DNA from: an uncultured Paracoccaceae bacterium
GTDB taxonomy: Bacteria; Pseudomonadota; Alphaproteobacteria; Rhodobacterales; Rhodobacteraceae
NCBI GenBank assembly: GCA_947503175.1
Contig: CANNCO010000001.1
Span: 806,001 to 870,000, forward strand
DNA: 64,000 nucleotides
Direction: 5' to 3'
Positions 1-7,729 of this stretch are shown piece after piece; positions within the stretch are counted from its first letter, which is position 1; each line of letters starts with the position of its first letter. The translations under genes and the position numbers were made by a program. The notes under the pieces are model-generated. The model saw only the letters and a program-made list of their open reading frames with translations, was not told where the DNA came from and made no database searches.

Positions 1-981
1 TGCAGGCTCCGGGCTTTCTTTCGAGAACTCCGCAGCCTCGTTGACGATTTCCTTGATCTCTTTGTCGATTGCCTTCAGGTCGTCCTCGGATGCATGTTTG
101 CCGTCCAGAAGCATCGTGCGCACATGCTCTATCGCGTCGCGTTTCTCGCGCATTTCCTGAACTTCCTCACGGGTGCGGTACTTTGCCGGATCGGACATGG
201 AGTGGCCGCGATAACGGTAAGTCTTGATCTCAAGGATGTAGGGGCCCTTGCCGGACCGGCAGTGGGCGACGGCCTTTTCCCCGGCGGCCTTCACCGCCAG
301 CACATCCATTCCGTCCACTTCTTCGCCCGGAATGCCGTAAGCCGCGCCACGCTCCCAGTAGCTTGGTGATTTCGTCGACCGCTTCGTCGATGTGCCCATG
401 GCGTATTGGTTGTTCTCGATCACGAAGACAACGGGCAGGTCCCACAGTTCGGCCATGTTATAAGTCTCATAGACCTGGCCCTGGTTCGCGGCGCCATCGC
501 CGAAATAGGTGAATGTCACGCGGTCGTTGCCCAGATACTTGTCGGCGAAGGCCAGGCCGGCCCCGATCGGTACCTGTGCCGCAACGATGCCATGGCCGCC
601 GTAGAAATGCTTCTCTTTCGAGAACATGTGCATCGAGCCGCCCTTGCCCTTGGAGTATCCGCCCTCGCGGCCCGTCAGTTCGGCCATCACGCCCTTGGGG
701 TCCATGCCGCAGGCGAGCATATGGCCGTGATCGCGGTAGCTGGTGACGCGCTTGTCGCCGTCCTCCGCTGCGGCCTCAAGGCCGACCACGACCGCTTCCT
801 GTCCGATATAAAGGTGGCAAAAGCCCCCGATCAGGCCCATTCCGTAAAGCTGGCCCGCCTTTTCTTCGAACCGCCGGATCAGCAGCATCTCGCGGTAATA
901 GTGGAGAAGGTCGTCCTTCGACACGTTGGGTTTCGCGGCCGGTTTCGTCGCCGGTTTTGCTGCGGTCTTTCGCGTGGCCAT
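1..981 (-). CDS. pdhA: Pyruvate dehydrogenase E1 component, alpha subunit (3' end outside window)
   Basis: Decarboxylates pyruvate with thiamine diphosphate as part of the pyruvate dehydrogenase complex in the cytoplasm. The visible 327 codons begin with an Ala/Lys/Pro-rich leader (MATRKTAAKPATKPAAKP), common in alphaproteobacterial PdhA. The E1-alpha core follows: RRFEEKAGQLYGMG, then GFCHLYIGQEA, then KGGSMHMF, then the thiamine-diphosphate motif GDGAANQGQ...ENNQYAMGTS. The reading frame is open to the window edge, so the last few codons are missing. The start is the ATG after a GGGAGG-type ribosome site. pdhB probably follows off the window. A promoter with an overlapping palindrome lies directly upstream. 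Identity is secure. Confidence 0.95.
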   Translation of the reverse strand, partial: MATRKTAAKPATKPAAKPNVSKDDLLHYYREMLLIRRFEEKAGQLYGMGLIGGFCHLYIGQEAVVVGLEAAAEDGDKRVTSYRDHGHMLACGMDPKGVMAELTGREGGYSKGKGGSMHMFSKEKHFYGGHGIVAAQVPIGAGLAFADKYLGNDRVTFTYFGDGAANQGQVYETYNMAELWDLPVVFVIENNQYAMGTSTKRSTKSPSYWERGAAYGIPGEEVDGMDVLAVKAAGEKAVAHCRSGKGPYILEIKTYRYRGHSMSDPAKYRTREEVQEMREKRDAIEHVRTMLLDGKHASEDDLKAIDKEIKEIVNEAAEFSKESPEPA

Positions 982-1006
982 GCCTGCGCGCCTCCCTCTG
1001 AGCAGA

Positions 1007-1048
1007 ATAGTTCAGTGCTAAACTATCCTCCTACACCATGTTTTGCAA
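1007..1048 (-). promoter_or_regulatory. pdhA promoter with overlapping 20-bp palindrome
   Basis: Read on the minus strand, TTGCAA (1048-1043) is followed after 17 nt by TAGTTT (1025-1020), a plausible -35/-10 pair for pdhA. A near-perfect inverted repeat occupies 1007-1026, with arms ATAGTT and AACTAT and only one mismatched pair in the inner part. It covers the -10 box. A repressor bound there would block initiation. The regulator is not identifiable from the sequence. Confidence 0.45.
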
Positions 1049-1114
1049 AAACACAGCCGGAAATTTGCCGCGCACCGTCAGGGCCGGGTTGCACGAGGTG
1101 CAATGCTTGGAACT

Positions 1115-1417
1115 CTAGCGCAGAACCAGTTCGTCGGGACGGACAAGCCCGAGAACATCGCGGGCTTGCTGATCGAGAAGTTCGAGATCGAGGAAAGCAT
1201 CAGACAGACGCCGTGTCTTGTTCTCCAGTGCGGCGACCTCTGCCTCAAGCTCGGCCTTCTGAGCCGAAAGCGCCGTGCGTTCCGCATCGATCTGCACACG
1301 CTGGAATAGGCCGTAATCCCCCTGAACGCTGGCGAATGTGAAATACATCGCCGCCAGGCACATCAAGGTCAGGTAAATCACATCGCCAAGGGCGCTGCGG
1401 CTGCGGGTGTCGGTCAT
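1115..1417 (-). CDS. ftsB: FtsB/DivIC-like septum formation initiator
   Basis: A small (100 aa) bitopic membrane protein with one N-terminal membrane segment (about residues 12-30, LGDVIYLTLMCLAAMYFTFASV) followed by a coiled coil (about 38-75, AERTALSAQKAELEAEVAALE). This is the layout of FtsB/DivIC, which joins FtsL and FtsQ at the division septum. The start MTDTRSRSALG is preferred over an ATG 12 codons upstream because AGAGG sits about 8 nt ahead of it. It lies between aldolase and pdhA, the usual position in this bacterial group. Family assignment rests on architecture and context more than on invariant residues. Confidence 0.75.
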   Translation of the reverse strand: MTDTRSRSALGDVIYLTLMCLAAMYFTFASVQGDYGLFQRVQIDAERTALSAQKAELEAEVAALENKTRRLSDAFLDLELLDQQARDVLGLVRPDELVLR

Positions 1418-1528
1418 GCTCTGCCTCTTGTCCGCCTCTGCCGGGCGGATCATTTAACGAATCATGTCACATTGATTCGCCAAAGGGAATCCCCTTTCGG
1501 CATCAATTGGCAAAAGCCCGCCAATGAC

Positions 1529-2419
1529 TTAGCCGGAGATCGAGGCCTCGTAGATACTGTCGATCGTCGCCGCGAGCGTCGCGTCGAACTCGGCGTCGCC
1601 CTGACCGGCTGAAAGCCCTTCGGTCAGGGCGCGTGAGAAACTGGCGATCACACCGCGGTTCCGGGCCAGTTTCGCGTTGGCGTCATCCCGCGAATATCCG
1701 CCCGACAGCGCGACGACCCGCATGACGCGGGGATGATCCACAAGCGAGGCATAGCGATTGGCCATATCCGGCAGCGTCAGTTTCAGCATCACCTTTGCGT
1801 CGCCCGACAGCCCGTCCAGATGCTGGGTGATCTGATCCACAAGGATGTCTTCGGCCTCGGCTTTGTCGGAAATGGAAATCGTCACTTCGGGCTCGATGAT
1901 CGGCACCAGCCCTTTGGCAAGGATCTGACGGCCGACCTCGAATTGCTGCGCGACGTTCGCGGCAATCCCGCTTTCCGAGGCCGCGTCGATGACCGACCGC
2001 ATCTTGGTTCCAAAGACGCCATGGGCCAGCGCGCGGTCCAGAAGCGTATCAAGATCGGGCATCGGCTTCATCAGCTTCACACCGTCACTGGCCTCTTCCA
2101 GTCCCTTGTCGACCTTCAGAAAAGGCACGACGCTGCGCTTTTCCCACAGGTACTTCGCCGACGGAATGCCGTCGATCTCGCGGTCCATGGTCATCTCGAA
2201 CAGGATCGCGCCGACGATCTTGTCGCCGGTGAACGCAGGGGACTTGATGATCCGGGTTCGCATCTGATGGATCAGGTCGAACATCTCGGCTTCGCCGGAA
2301 TAGGCGTCTTCATCGATGCCATAAAGCTTCAGCGCCTTCGGCGTCGACCCGCCGCTCTGGTCCAGAGCGGCGATAAACCCGTTTCCGTTCGTAACCTGTT
2401 CGGCCTGGCTGCGATCCAT
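1529..2419 (-). CDS. fda: Fructose-bisphosphate aldolase, class I
   Basis: Cleaves fructose 1,6-bisphosphate to dihydroxyacetone phosphate and glyceraldehyde 3-phosphate through a lysine Schiff base. The protein is 296 aa from the chosen start, the usual length of the bacterial class I group. It carries ALDQSGGSTPKAL near the N terminus, EPEVTISI mid-protein, and MLKLTLPD, whose lysine (residue 213) is the expected Schiff-base residue. ALSGGYSR follows. The start MDRSQAEQ was chosen because GAGGGA lies about 9 nt upstream; the ATG 3 codons earlier touches that ribosome site. Phosphoglycerate kinase is transcribed just upstream on the same strand, so both may form one glycolysis/gluconeogenesis unit. 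Confidence 0.92.
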   Translation of the reverse strand: MDRSQAEQVTNGNGFIAALDQSGGSTPKALKLYGIDEDAYSGEAEMFDLIHQMRTRIIKSPAFTGDKIVGAILFEMTMDREIDGIPSAKYLWEKRSVVPFLKVDKGLEEASDGVKLMKPMPDLDTLLDRALAHGVFGTKMRSVIDAASESGIAANVAQQFEVGRQILAKGLVPIIEPEVTISISDKAEAEDILVDQITQHLDGLSGDAKVMLKLTLPDMANRYASLVDHPRVMRVVALSGGYSRDDANAKLARNRGVIASFSRALTEGLSAGQGDAEFDATLAATIDSIYEASISG

Positions 2420-2523
2420 CTGTATCATTCCCTCTTTTGTCCCGTTCCGGGATGCATTCACCCCGTGTCGCGCTTGCTTCTAGGGGACGCGCGGGCACGT
2501 TGCAATCATGGGGGCGCTAACAG

Positions 2524-3714
2524 TCAGCCGCCAAGGGCGGCGACCCCCGGCAGCGTCTTTCCTTCCATCCATTCAAGGAACGCGCCGCCTGCGGTCGAGA
2601 CATAGGTGAACTTCTGTGCGGCCCCGGCCTTGTTGAGTGCCGCGACCGTGTCGCCGCCGCCCGCAACCGAGATCAGGCCGCCCGTGTCGGTCAGCCGCGC
2701 GGCCTCGGCGGCGGCGGCATTCGTCGCCGCGTCGAAAGGCGCAATCTCGAACGCGCCAAGCGGGCCGTTCCAGATCAGTGTCTTCGCGGCACGAAACGCT
2801 TCGGTGATGCGTTCCAGGCTGGCGGGGCCTGCGTCAAGGATCATTGCATCTGGGGGGCAGGCATCCGCTGGCAGAACCTCATTCGCCGCCCCGGCCTTGA
2901 ACTCCCGCGCCACGACAATGTCCACGGGCAGGATGATCTCGCAGGCGACTTCCCCGGCCTCTGCCATGATCTGACGCGCCGTGTCGGCCATGTCGTGTTC
3001 TGCCAGCGATTTGCCCACATCGATGCCCTTGGCGGCAAGGAACGTATTCGCCATCCCGCCGCCGATCACCAGCATATCGACCTTGCGCAGAAGGTTCGTC
3101 AGAAGCTCCAGCTTCGTCGAGACCTTGGCGCCGCCCACAACCGCCACGACCGGGCGTTCGGGCGTTCCCAATGCCGCCTCCAGCGCGCGCAGTTCCGCCT
3201 CCATCAACCGACCGGCGCAGGATGGCAGAAGACGTGCGATGCCCTCGGTCGAGCCATGGGCGCGATGCGCGGCGGAAAAGGCGTCATTTACATAGATATC
3301 GCCCAGATCGGCGAGGGCTTGGGCAAAGGCCGGATCATTGGCCTCTTCCCCGGGGTGGAAGCGGGTGTTTTCGAGAAGGAGAACCTCTCCGGGCGGCAGA
3401 TCGCCGATTGCGCTTGCCGCAACGTCGCCCACGCAGTCCGCCGCGAAGTGAACCTGTACGCCCAGAACCTCCGCGACCGCGCCGCGGATATGCTCTAGCG
3501 ACATCTCGGGCACGACCTTGCCTTTGGGCCGTCCGAAATGCGCCATCAGGACGGGCTTGCCCCCCTTGGCAAGGATATCGGCCACGGTGGGCGCGATCCG
3601 TTCGATCCGCGTCGTGTCGGTGACGCGGCCATCCTCGACCGGCACGTTGATATCGACCCGCGTCAGAACGGTTTTGCCCGACAATTCCATGTCATCCAGC
3701 GTCTTCCAGGCCAT
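2524..3714 (-). CDS. pgk: Phosphoglycerate kinase
   Basis: Transfers phosphate between 1,3-bisphosphoglycerate and ADP; a cytoplasmic monomer. At 396 aa it has the normal length. Characteristic blocks appear in order: [12 protein letters not shown] (N-domain substrate site), [56 protein letters not shown] and [12 protein letters not shown] near the C terminus. No key block is missing. It is followed on the same strand by class I aldolase, a common pairing. The opposite-strand cyclophilin gene starts about 140 bp upstream, so the intervening segment carries divergent promoters. Confidence 0.96.
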   Translation of the reverse strand: MAWKTLDDMELSGKTVLTRVDINVPVEDGRVTDTTRIERIAPTVADILAKGGKPVLMAHFGRPKGKVVPEMSLEHIRGAVAEVLGVQVHFAADCVGDVAASAIGDLPPGEVLLLENTRFHPGEEANDPAFAQALADLGDIYVNDAFSAAHRAHGSTEGIARLLPSCAGRLMEAELRALEAALGTPERPVVAVVGGAKVSTKLELLTNLLRKVDMLVIGGGMANTFLAAKGIDVGKSLAEHDMADTARQIMAEAGEVACEIILPVDIVVAREFKAGAANEVLPADACPPDAMILDAGPASLERITEAFRAAKTLIWNGPLGAFEIAPFDAATNAAAAEAARLTDTGGLISVAGGGDTVAALNKAGAAQKFTYVSTAGGAFLEWMEGKTLPGVAALGG

Positions 3715-3856
3715 GCGCAGCTCTCCCGTTTTGCGGTTCGGAACCTTAACACCTCAGCGTCGCGCCGCCGTCAACCGCGATGGGCGTGGTTTCGGCTTTT
3801 CCTTCGGCGCGACACCCCCTAGGGTCGCCCGCGAAACGACATCACCGGAGGACCAA

Positions 3857-4366
3857 ATGGCCGATATCGACGACCCCGAGAACACCATTCTGATGGAACT
3901 GAAAGACGGTACCGTGACAATCGAGCTTTTGGCCGATGTAGCACCTGAACATACCGCGCGGATGAAAGAACTGGCGCGGTCCGGAGCCTACGACAACGTA
4001 GTGTTTCACCGGGTGATCGATGGTTTCATGGCCCAGACGGGCGATGTGGCGCACGGGAATTTCGAGAACGATTTCAACATCGGTCGCGCGGGCACCGGTG
4101 GATCGGACCTGCCGGATCTGCCCGCGGAGTTTTCGAAACTGCCCCATGCGCGCGGAACGCTGGGTGCGGCGCGCAGCCAGAACCCGAACTCGGCGAACAG
4201 CCAGTTTTTTATCAACTTCAAGGATAACGATTTCCTTAACGGTCAGTACACGGTCTATGGCCGGGTAATCTCGGGGATGGAACATGTGGACGCCATCGCG
4301 CGTGGCGAGCCGCCGATGAACCCCGACCGGATGCTGTCGGTCAAGGTGGCCGCCGATGTCGCGTGA
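3857..4366 (+). CDS. Peptidyl-prolyl cis-trans isomerase, cyclophilin type (cytoplasmic)
   Basis: Catalyses cis-trans isomerisation of proline peptide bonds. A 169-aa single-domain cyclophilin with the active-site block FHRVIDGFMAQTGD (residues 50-63; Arg52, Phe57 and Gln60 correspond to conserved catalytic positions) and NSQFFINF later. There is no signal peptide, so it should act in the cytoplasm. CGGAGG sits 5 nt before the ATG. Its last 11 bases overlap the start of a second cyclophilin, so the two are translated together. The loop AHGNFENDFNIGRAGTGGSDLP is the usual bacterial PpiB-like insertion. Confidence 0.9.
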   Translation: MADIDDPENTILMELKDGTVTIELLADVAPEHTARMKELARSGAYDNVVFHRVIDGFMAQTGDVAHGNFENDFNIGRAGTGGSDLPDLPAEFSKLPHARGTLGAARSQNPNSANSQFFINFKDNDFLNGQYTVYGRVISGMEHVDAIARGEPPMNPDRMLSVKVAADVA

Positions 4367-4982
4367 CAACCTGATCTTTGGCGCGCTGTTCGCCGCCGGT
4401 CTGGCGCTGATGGGCGGGTACTATGTCTCGACCCTGCCTGGGGCGGCTGATGCGCAGACGCCCGTCGAGGACGGCCCCGGCCCGAACCTTGAAATCGACG
4501 TGGCGGGCGAGGCGAACGGGACGATTGTGATCGACCTTTTACCGGATGTGGCGCCTTTGCATGTGGAACAGATCACGACGCTGGCGCGGATGGATGCCTA
4601 TGACAACGTGGTGTTCCACCGGGTGATCGAAGGGTTCATGGCGCAAACCGGCGATACCCAGTTCGGCCGCGCCGATGGCGATCTTGGCATGGCCGGTCGT
4701 GGCGGGTCCGATCTGGGGACGATCACGGCCGAGTTCTCGGATATCCCCTATGAGCGTGGGATTGTCGGCATGGCGCGGTCGGCCAGCCCCGATTCCGCGA
4801 ACAGCCAGTTCTTCATCATGTTCGGCCCCGCGCCGTCGCTGAACGGCCAATACACCGTTGTGGGCCGGGTGGTCGAGGGCATGGACGTGGTCGATACGAT
4901 CAAGCGCGGCGATCAGGGGCGAAACGGCGTCGTTGCTGATACGCCTGACGTCATGACCGATGTCCGGGTGGTCGAACAGTAG
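4356..4982 (+). CDS. Peptidyl-prolyl cis-trans isomerase, cyclophilin type (exported)
   Basis: A 208-aa cyclophilin with an N-terminal hydrophobic segment (about residues 6-26, IFGALFAAGLALMGGYYV) ending near AADAQ, so it is secreted to the periplasm or membrane-anchored. The catalytic block FHRVIEGFMAQTGD and NSQFFIMF are intact. It overlaps the cytoplasmic cyclophilin by 11 nt and a strong terminator follows its stop. The pair looks like a duplication in which one copy gained an export signal; the periplasmic copy probably assists folding of outer-envelope proteins. Confidence 0.88.
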   Translation: MSRDNLIFGALFAAGLALMGGYYVSTLPGAADAQTPVEDGPGPNLEIDVAGEANGTIVIDLLPDVAPLHVEQITTLARMDAYDNVVFHRVIEGFMAQTGDTQFGRADGDLGMAGRGGSDLGTITAEFSDIPYERGIVGMARSASPDSANSQFFIMFGPAPSLNGQYTVVGRVVEGMDVVDTIKRGDQGRNGVVADTPDVMTDVRVVEQ

Positions 4983-5008
4983 CGCCATCCCATCGAAAAA
5001 TGGTTAAC

Positions 5009-5034
5009 AGGGCGTCCCGCGGGGCGCCCTTTTT
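5009..5034 (+). terminator. Rho-independent terminator after the cyclophilin pair
   Basis: AGGGCGTCCC pairs with GGGGCGCCCT (9-10 bp including one G-T pair, very short loop) and is followed by TTTTT. It lies 27 nt after the second cyclophilin stop codon. Confidence 0.85.
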
Positions 5035-5127
5035 AAGATTGCACGTCCCGTCACGCTCGCGTGAGGGGGGCTAGGCCTGCTCATCGCCATCTGTCAGTCT
5101 TGCAGGATCATGAACCGGAGACCGTCC

Positions 5128-6099
5128 ATGCGGATCAAATCCTTTATCGCGGCAATGGCGCTGCCCTGTCTTGCAACTGGCGCTTTCGCGTCGCCGGAGT
5201 TCTGGAAAAACGAGTGGCCGGACACGGATTTCGAGACGACGAGCGTCGAGAACTGGGTCGAGATTCTGTCGGGCGGACCGCCCAAGGACGGGATCCCCGC
5301 GATTGACGGGCCGAACTTCATCGCCGCCGCAGACGAGACCCGGATCGGTGACCGCGAGCCGGTGATCACGGTCGAGGTTGAAGGCGAGATTCCAAGGGCT
5401 TACCCGATCCGATATCTCACATGGCACGAGATCGTAAACGACGAAATCGGCGGGATTCCGGTGGCGGTTACGTTTTGTCCTTTGTGCAATTCGGGGATTA
5501 CGTTTGACCGGCGGGTCGACGGCAAAGTGTTAAGCTTTGGCGTGTCGGGCAAGCTTCGGAGCTCCGACATGATCATGTATGACCGCGAGACGCAAAGCTG
5601 GTGGCAGCAGGCCTTGGGCGAGGGCATCGTGGGCGAGATGACGGGTGTCGAACTGACCGCGTTGCCCACATGGATGGAAAGCTGGGCGGAGTTTCGCGAG
5701 CGGAATCCTGGTGGCGCGGTGATGGATCAGCCGGGCTGGCCGCGGCCTTATGGGTCGAACCCGTATACGAGTTACGACAGTTCCCGTAAGCCGTTCTTAT
5801 ATAGCGGAGAAATGCCACCCCATGATATTCCCGCACTGGCCCGCGTGGTGCGCGTGGGCGACCGGGCCTGGCCTGTGGAACGGCTGCGCGAGACCCCCGA
5901 ACTGACCGAGGAAGGCGTCACGCTGACATGGGCGTCGGGGCAGGCATCGGCGCTGGATACGGCGGAAATCAATGCAGGCCGCGACGTCGGAACGATCCGC
6001 GTGCGCGACGCGGAGGGGCGCGATTTGCCCCATGACGTGATGTTCGCTTTCGCCTTTCACGCCTTCTGGCCTGACGGCGAATGGATGATCGCGCGTTAA
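5128..6099 (+). CDS. DUF3179 domain protein, exported
   Basis: A 323-aa protein with a signal peptide (MRIKSFIAAMALPCLATGAFAS). The body matches the DUF3179 family: YPIRYLTWHEIVND, then the cysteine pair TFCPLCNSG, then FGVSGKLRSSDMIMYDRETQSWWQQ. The CPLC pair could bind metal or form a disulfide, but the biochemical role of the family is not known to me. The start MRIKSF is chosen over an ATG 6 codons upstream because CCGGAG lies 8 nt ahead. It stands alone between a terminator upstream and a convergent aminotransferase gene downstream. Confidence 0.8.
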   Translation: MRIKSFIAAMALPCLATGAFASPEFWKNEWPDTDFETTSVENWVEILSGGPPKDGIPAIDGPNFIAAADETRIGDREPVITVEVEGEIPRAYPIRYLTWHEIVNDEIGGIPVAVTFCPLCNSGITFDRRVDGKVLSFGVSGKLRSSDMIMYDRETQSWWQQALGEGIVGEMTGVELTALPTWMESWAEFRERNPGGAVMDQPGWPRPYGSNPYTSYDSSRKPFLYSGEMPPHDIPALARVVRVGDRAWPVERLRETPELTEEGVTLTWASGQASALDTAEINAGRDVGTIRVRDAEGRDLPHDVMFAFAFHAFWPDGEWMIAR

Positions 6100-6120
6100 C
6101 CTTTCGGCACCGAACGCTCA

Positions 6121-6163
6121 ATGCGCATGTTATGCGGAAACCATGCGCATAGCATGCGCATGG
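6121..6163. repeat. Four-unit 11-bp periodic repeat, ATGCGCAT type (copy 1)
   Basis: Four consecutive units of 11, 11, 11 and 10 bp: ATGCGCATGTT, ATGCGGAAACC, ATGCGCATAGC, ATGCGCATGG. Three of the four contain the palindrome ATGCGCAT. It sits between the convergent ends of the DUF3179 gene and the aminotransferase gene. A second copy of the same length and phase is at 22189-22231. The 11-bp spacing is about one helical turn. Function unknown. Confidence 0.75.
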
Positions 6164-6214
6164 TCATATGCCTGATGTCGACCGTGCGGTCCTCGCGCGG
6201 CCTCCCGGATCAGG

Positions 6215-7600
6215 TCAGCCGAACACCCGCGTCAGCGCGTTGTCGATGGCGGTCGTGATCTCGTCGATATCGTCCGCCGTCACGATCAGCGCGGGGCTGA
6301 GGCAGAGCGTGTTGTTAAAGCCGGGCAGGGAGCGGTTCGTAGCGCCGATGACCACGCCCGCCGCCATGCAATCGGCCACGACGGCCTGAACCATCTTTTC
6401 CGGGGCCGGTTCCTTTGTCTCGCGGTCCATCACCAGTTCGGCGCCTGCGAACAGGCCCTTGCCGCGCACGTCGCCCACGACGGCGTGCTTTTCCTTCAAC
6501 TCCTCCAACCGTTCCATCAGAAGCGCGCCCATGGACAGCGTGTTGTCCAGAAGGCCCTCATCCTCGATGATCCGCATGTTTTCCAGCGCCGCTGCCGGAC
6601 CTGCCGTGCAGCCGCCAAAGGTCGAGATGTCGCGGAAGTAATCAAGCGGATCGGTTGCGTCGGACTTGAACATGTCGAACACCGCCTCGGTCGTTACCAG
6701 ACAGGCGATGGCGGCATAGCCCGAGGCCACGCCCTTGGCCATCGTGACCATATCGGGTTTCACGCCGTAGTTCTGATAGCCGAACCATGTGCCGGTGCGG
6801 CCCACGCCGCAGACGACCTCGTCGATATGCAGAAGGACGTCGTATTTCCTGCAGATCTCCTGCACACGCTCCCAATAGCCTGCCGGGGGCGGAATGACGC
6901 CGCCGCCCGCCGTCACCGGCTCCAGGCAGAGGCCGCCCACCGTATCGGGGCCTTCTGCAAGAATGACGTCTTCGATGGCGTTTGCCGCCCGCTCGCCATA
7001 GTCCGAGACCTCGCCCCACTGGCTGCGGTATTCAAGGCAATGGGGCACTTCCACGAAGCCGGGCGTGTAGGGGCCGTATTGCGCGCCGCGTTCCGGCTGA
7101 CCGCCTGCCGAGAGCGTGGTGATGGTCGTGCCGTGGTAATCGCGCTGGCGGAACAGGATCTTGTGCTTCTTGCCGCCGTATTTCTTGTGGGCGATCTGAC
7201 GGATCATCTTGAAAGCCTTTTCATTGGCTTCCGAGCCGGAGTTCATGTAATAGACCCGGCTCATTCCCGGCATCTTGTCGATCAGCTTTTCGGCGAATTG
7301 CGCACCCGGGATGGACCCGGCGGACCCGGCGAAATAATTCAGCTTGATAAGCTGGTCGCGCACGGCATTGGCGATGCTTTCGCGGCCATAGCCCACATTC
7401 ACCGTCCAGACCCCGCCGGAGACGGCATCAAGATGCTCTTTGCCCTTCTGGTCCCAGACGCGCATCCCCTTGCCTTCGATGATGATGCGGGGGTCGGTCG
7501 TCTCGAACGGTTTGTGCTGGATCAGGTGATGCCAGACATGCGCCTTGTCGGCGGCGACAATGCCGGACAGGTCGTTTTCGGTCAGATTGCCATCCATCAT
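6215..7600 (-). CDS. Class III aminotransferase, taurine-pyruvate aminotransferase-like
   Basis: A PLP-dependent omega-aminotransferase of 461 aa from MMDGNLTEN. The N-terminal stretch DKAHVWHHLIQHKPF and LDAVSGGVWTVNVGYGRESIA closely resemble taurine-pyruvate aminotransferase (Tpa), which converts taurine and pyruvate to sulfoacetaldehyde and alanine. MNSGSEANEKAFK, HIDEVVCGVGRTG and MVTMAKGVASGY (the lysine binds PLP) are all present. Start: GGGGAGAGAT stands just upstream. No sulfoacetaldehyde acetyltransferase gene is nearby, so the substrate may be another omega-amine or beta-alanine. The adjacent upstream gene on the same strand is a dimethylglycine-dehydrogenase-like flavoenzyme, consistent with joint amine catabolism. 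Confidence 0.8.
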   Translation of the reverse strand: MMDGNLTENDLSGIVAADKAHVWHHLIQHKPFETTDPRIIIEGKGMRVWDQKGKEHLDAVSGGVWTVNVGYGRESIANAVRDQLIKLNYFAGSAGSIPGAQFAEKLIDKMPGMSRVYYMNSGSEANEKAFKMIRQIAHKKYGGKKHKILFRQRDYHGTTITTLSAGGQPERGAQYGPYTPGFVEVPHCLEYRSQWGEVSDYGERAANAIEDVILAEGPDTVGGLCLEPVTAGGGVIPPPAGYWERVQEICRKYDVLLHIDEVVCGVGRTGTWFGYQNYGVKPDMVTMAKGVASGYAAIACLVTTEAVFDMFKSDATDPLDYFRDISTFGGCTAGPAAALENMRIIEDEGLLDNTLSMGALLMERLEELKEKHAVVGDVRGKGLFAGAELVMDRETKEPAPEKMVQAVVADCMAAGVVIGATNRSLPGFNNTLCLSPALIVTADDIDEITTAIDNALTRVFG

Positions 7601-7729
7601 ATCTCTCCCCGTGAAGGTTCTGCGCATGACTATGCGGCGGGCGTGCCCGATCGCAAAGAGCAAATCAGGATTCCGCTCTGTCCGATAGGGCCAGAGGGCT
7701 ACCGGATTTAGCGCCAGACGCGGTGGTCG

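Noticed and set aside
406-1341. Long plus-strand open frame opposite pdhA and ftsB
   Set aside because: It is a reverse-strand shadow of pdhA; the translated sequence shows no family features and codon pattern follows the minus-strand gene.
5051-5064. TCACG/CGTGA hairpin upstream of the DUF3179 gene
   Set aside because: Too short and without flanking promoter or terminator features to call a regulatory element.
6121-6163. CRISPR-like array
   Set aside because: Units are 11 bp with no unique spacers, and no cas genes are in the window.
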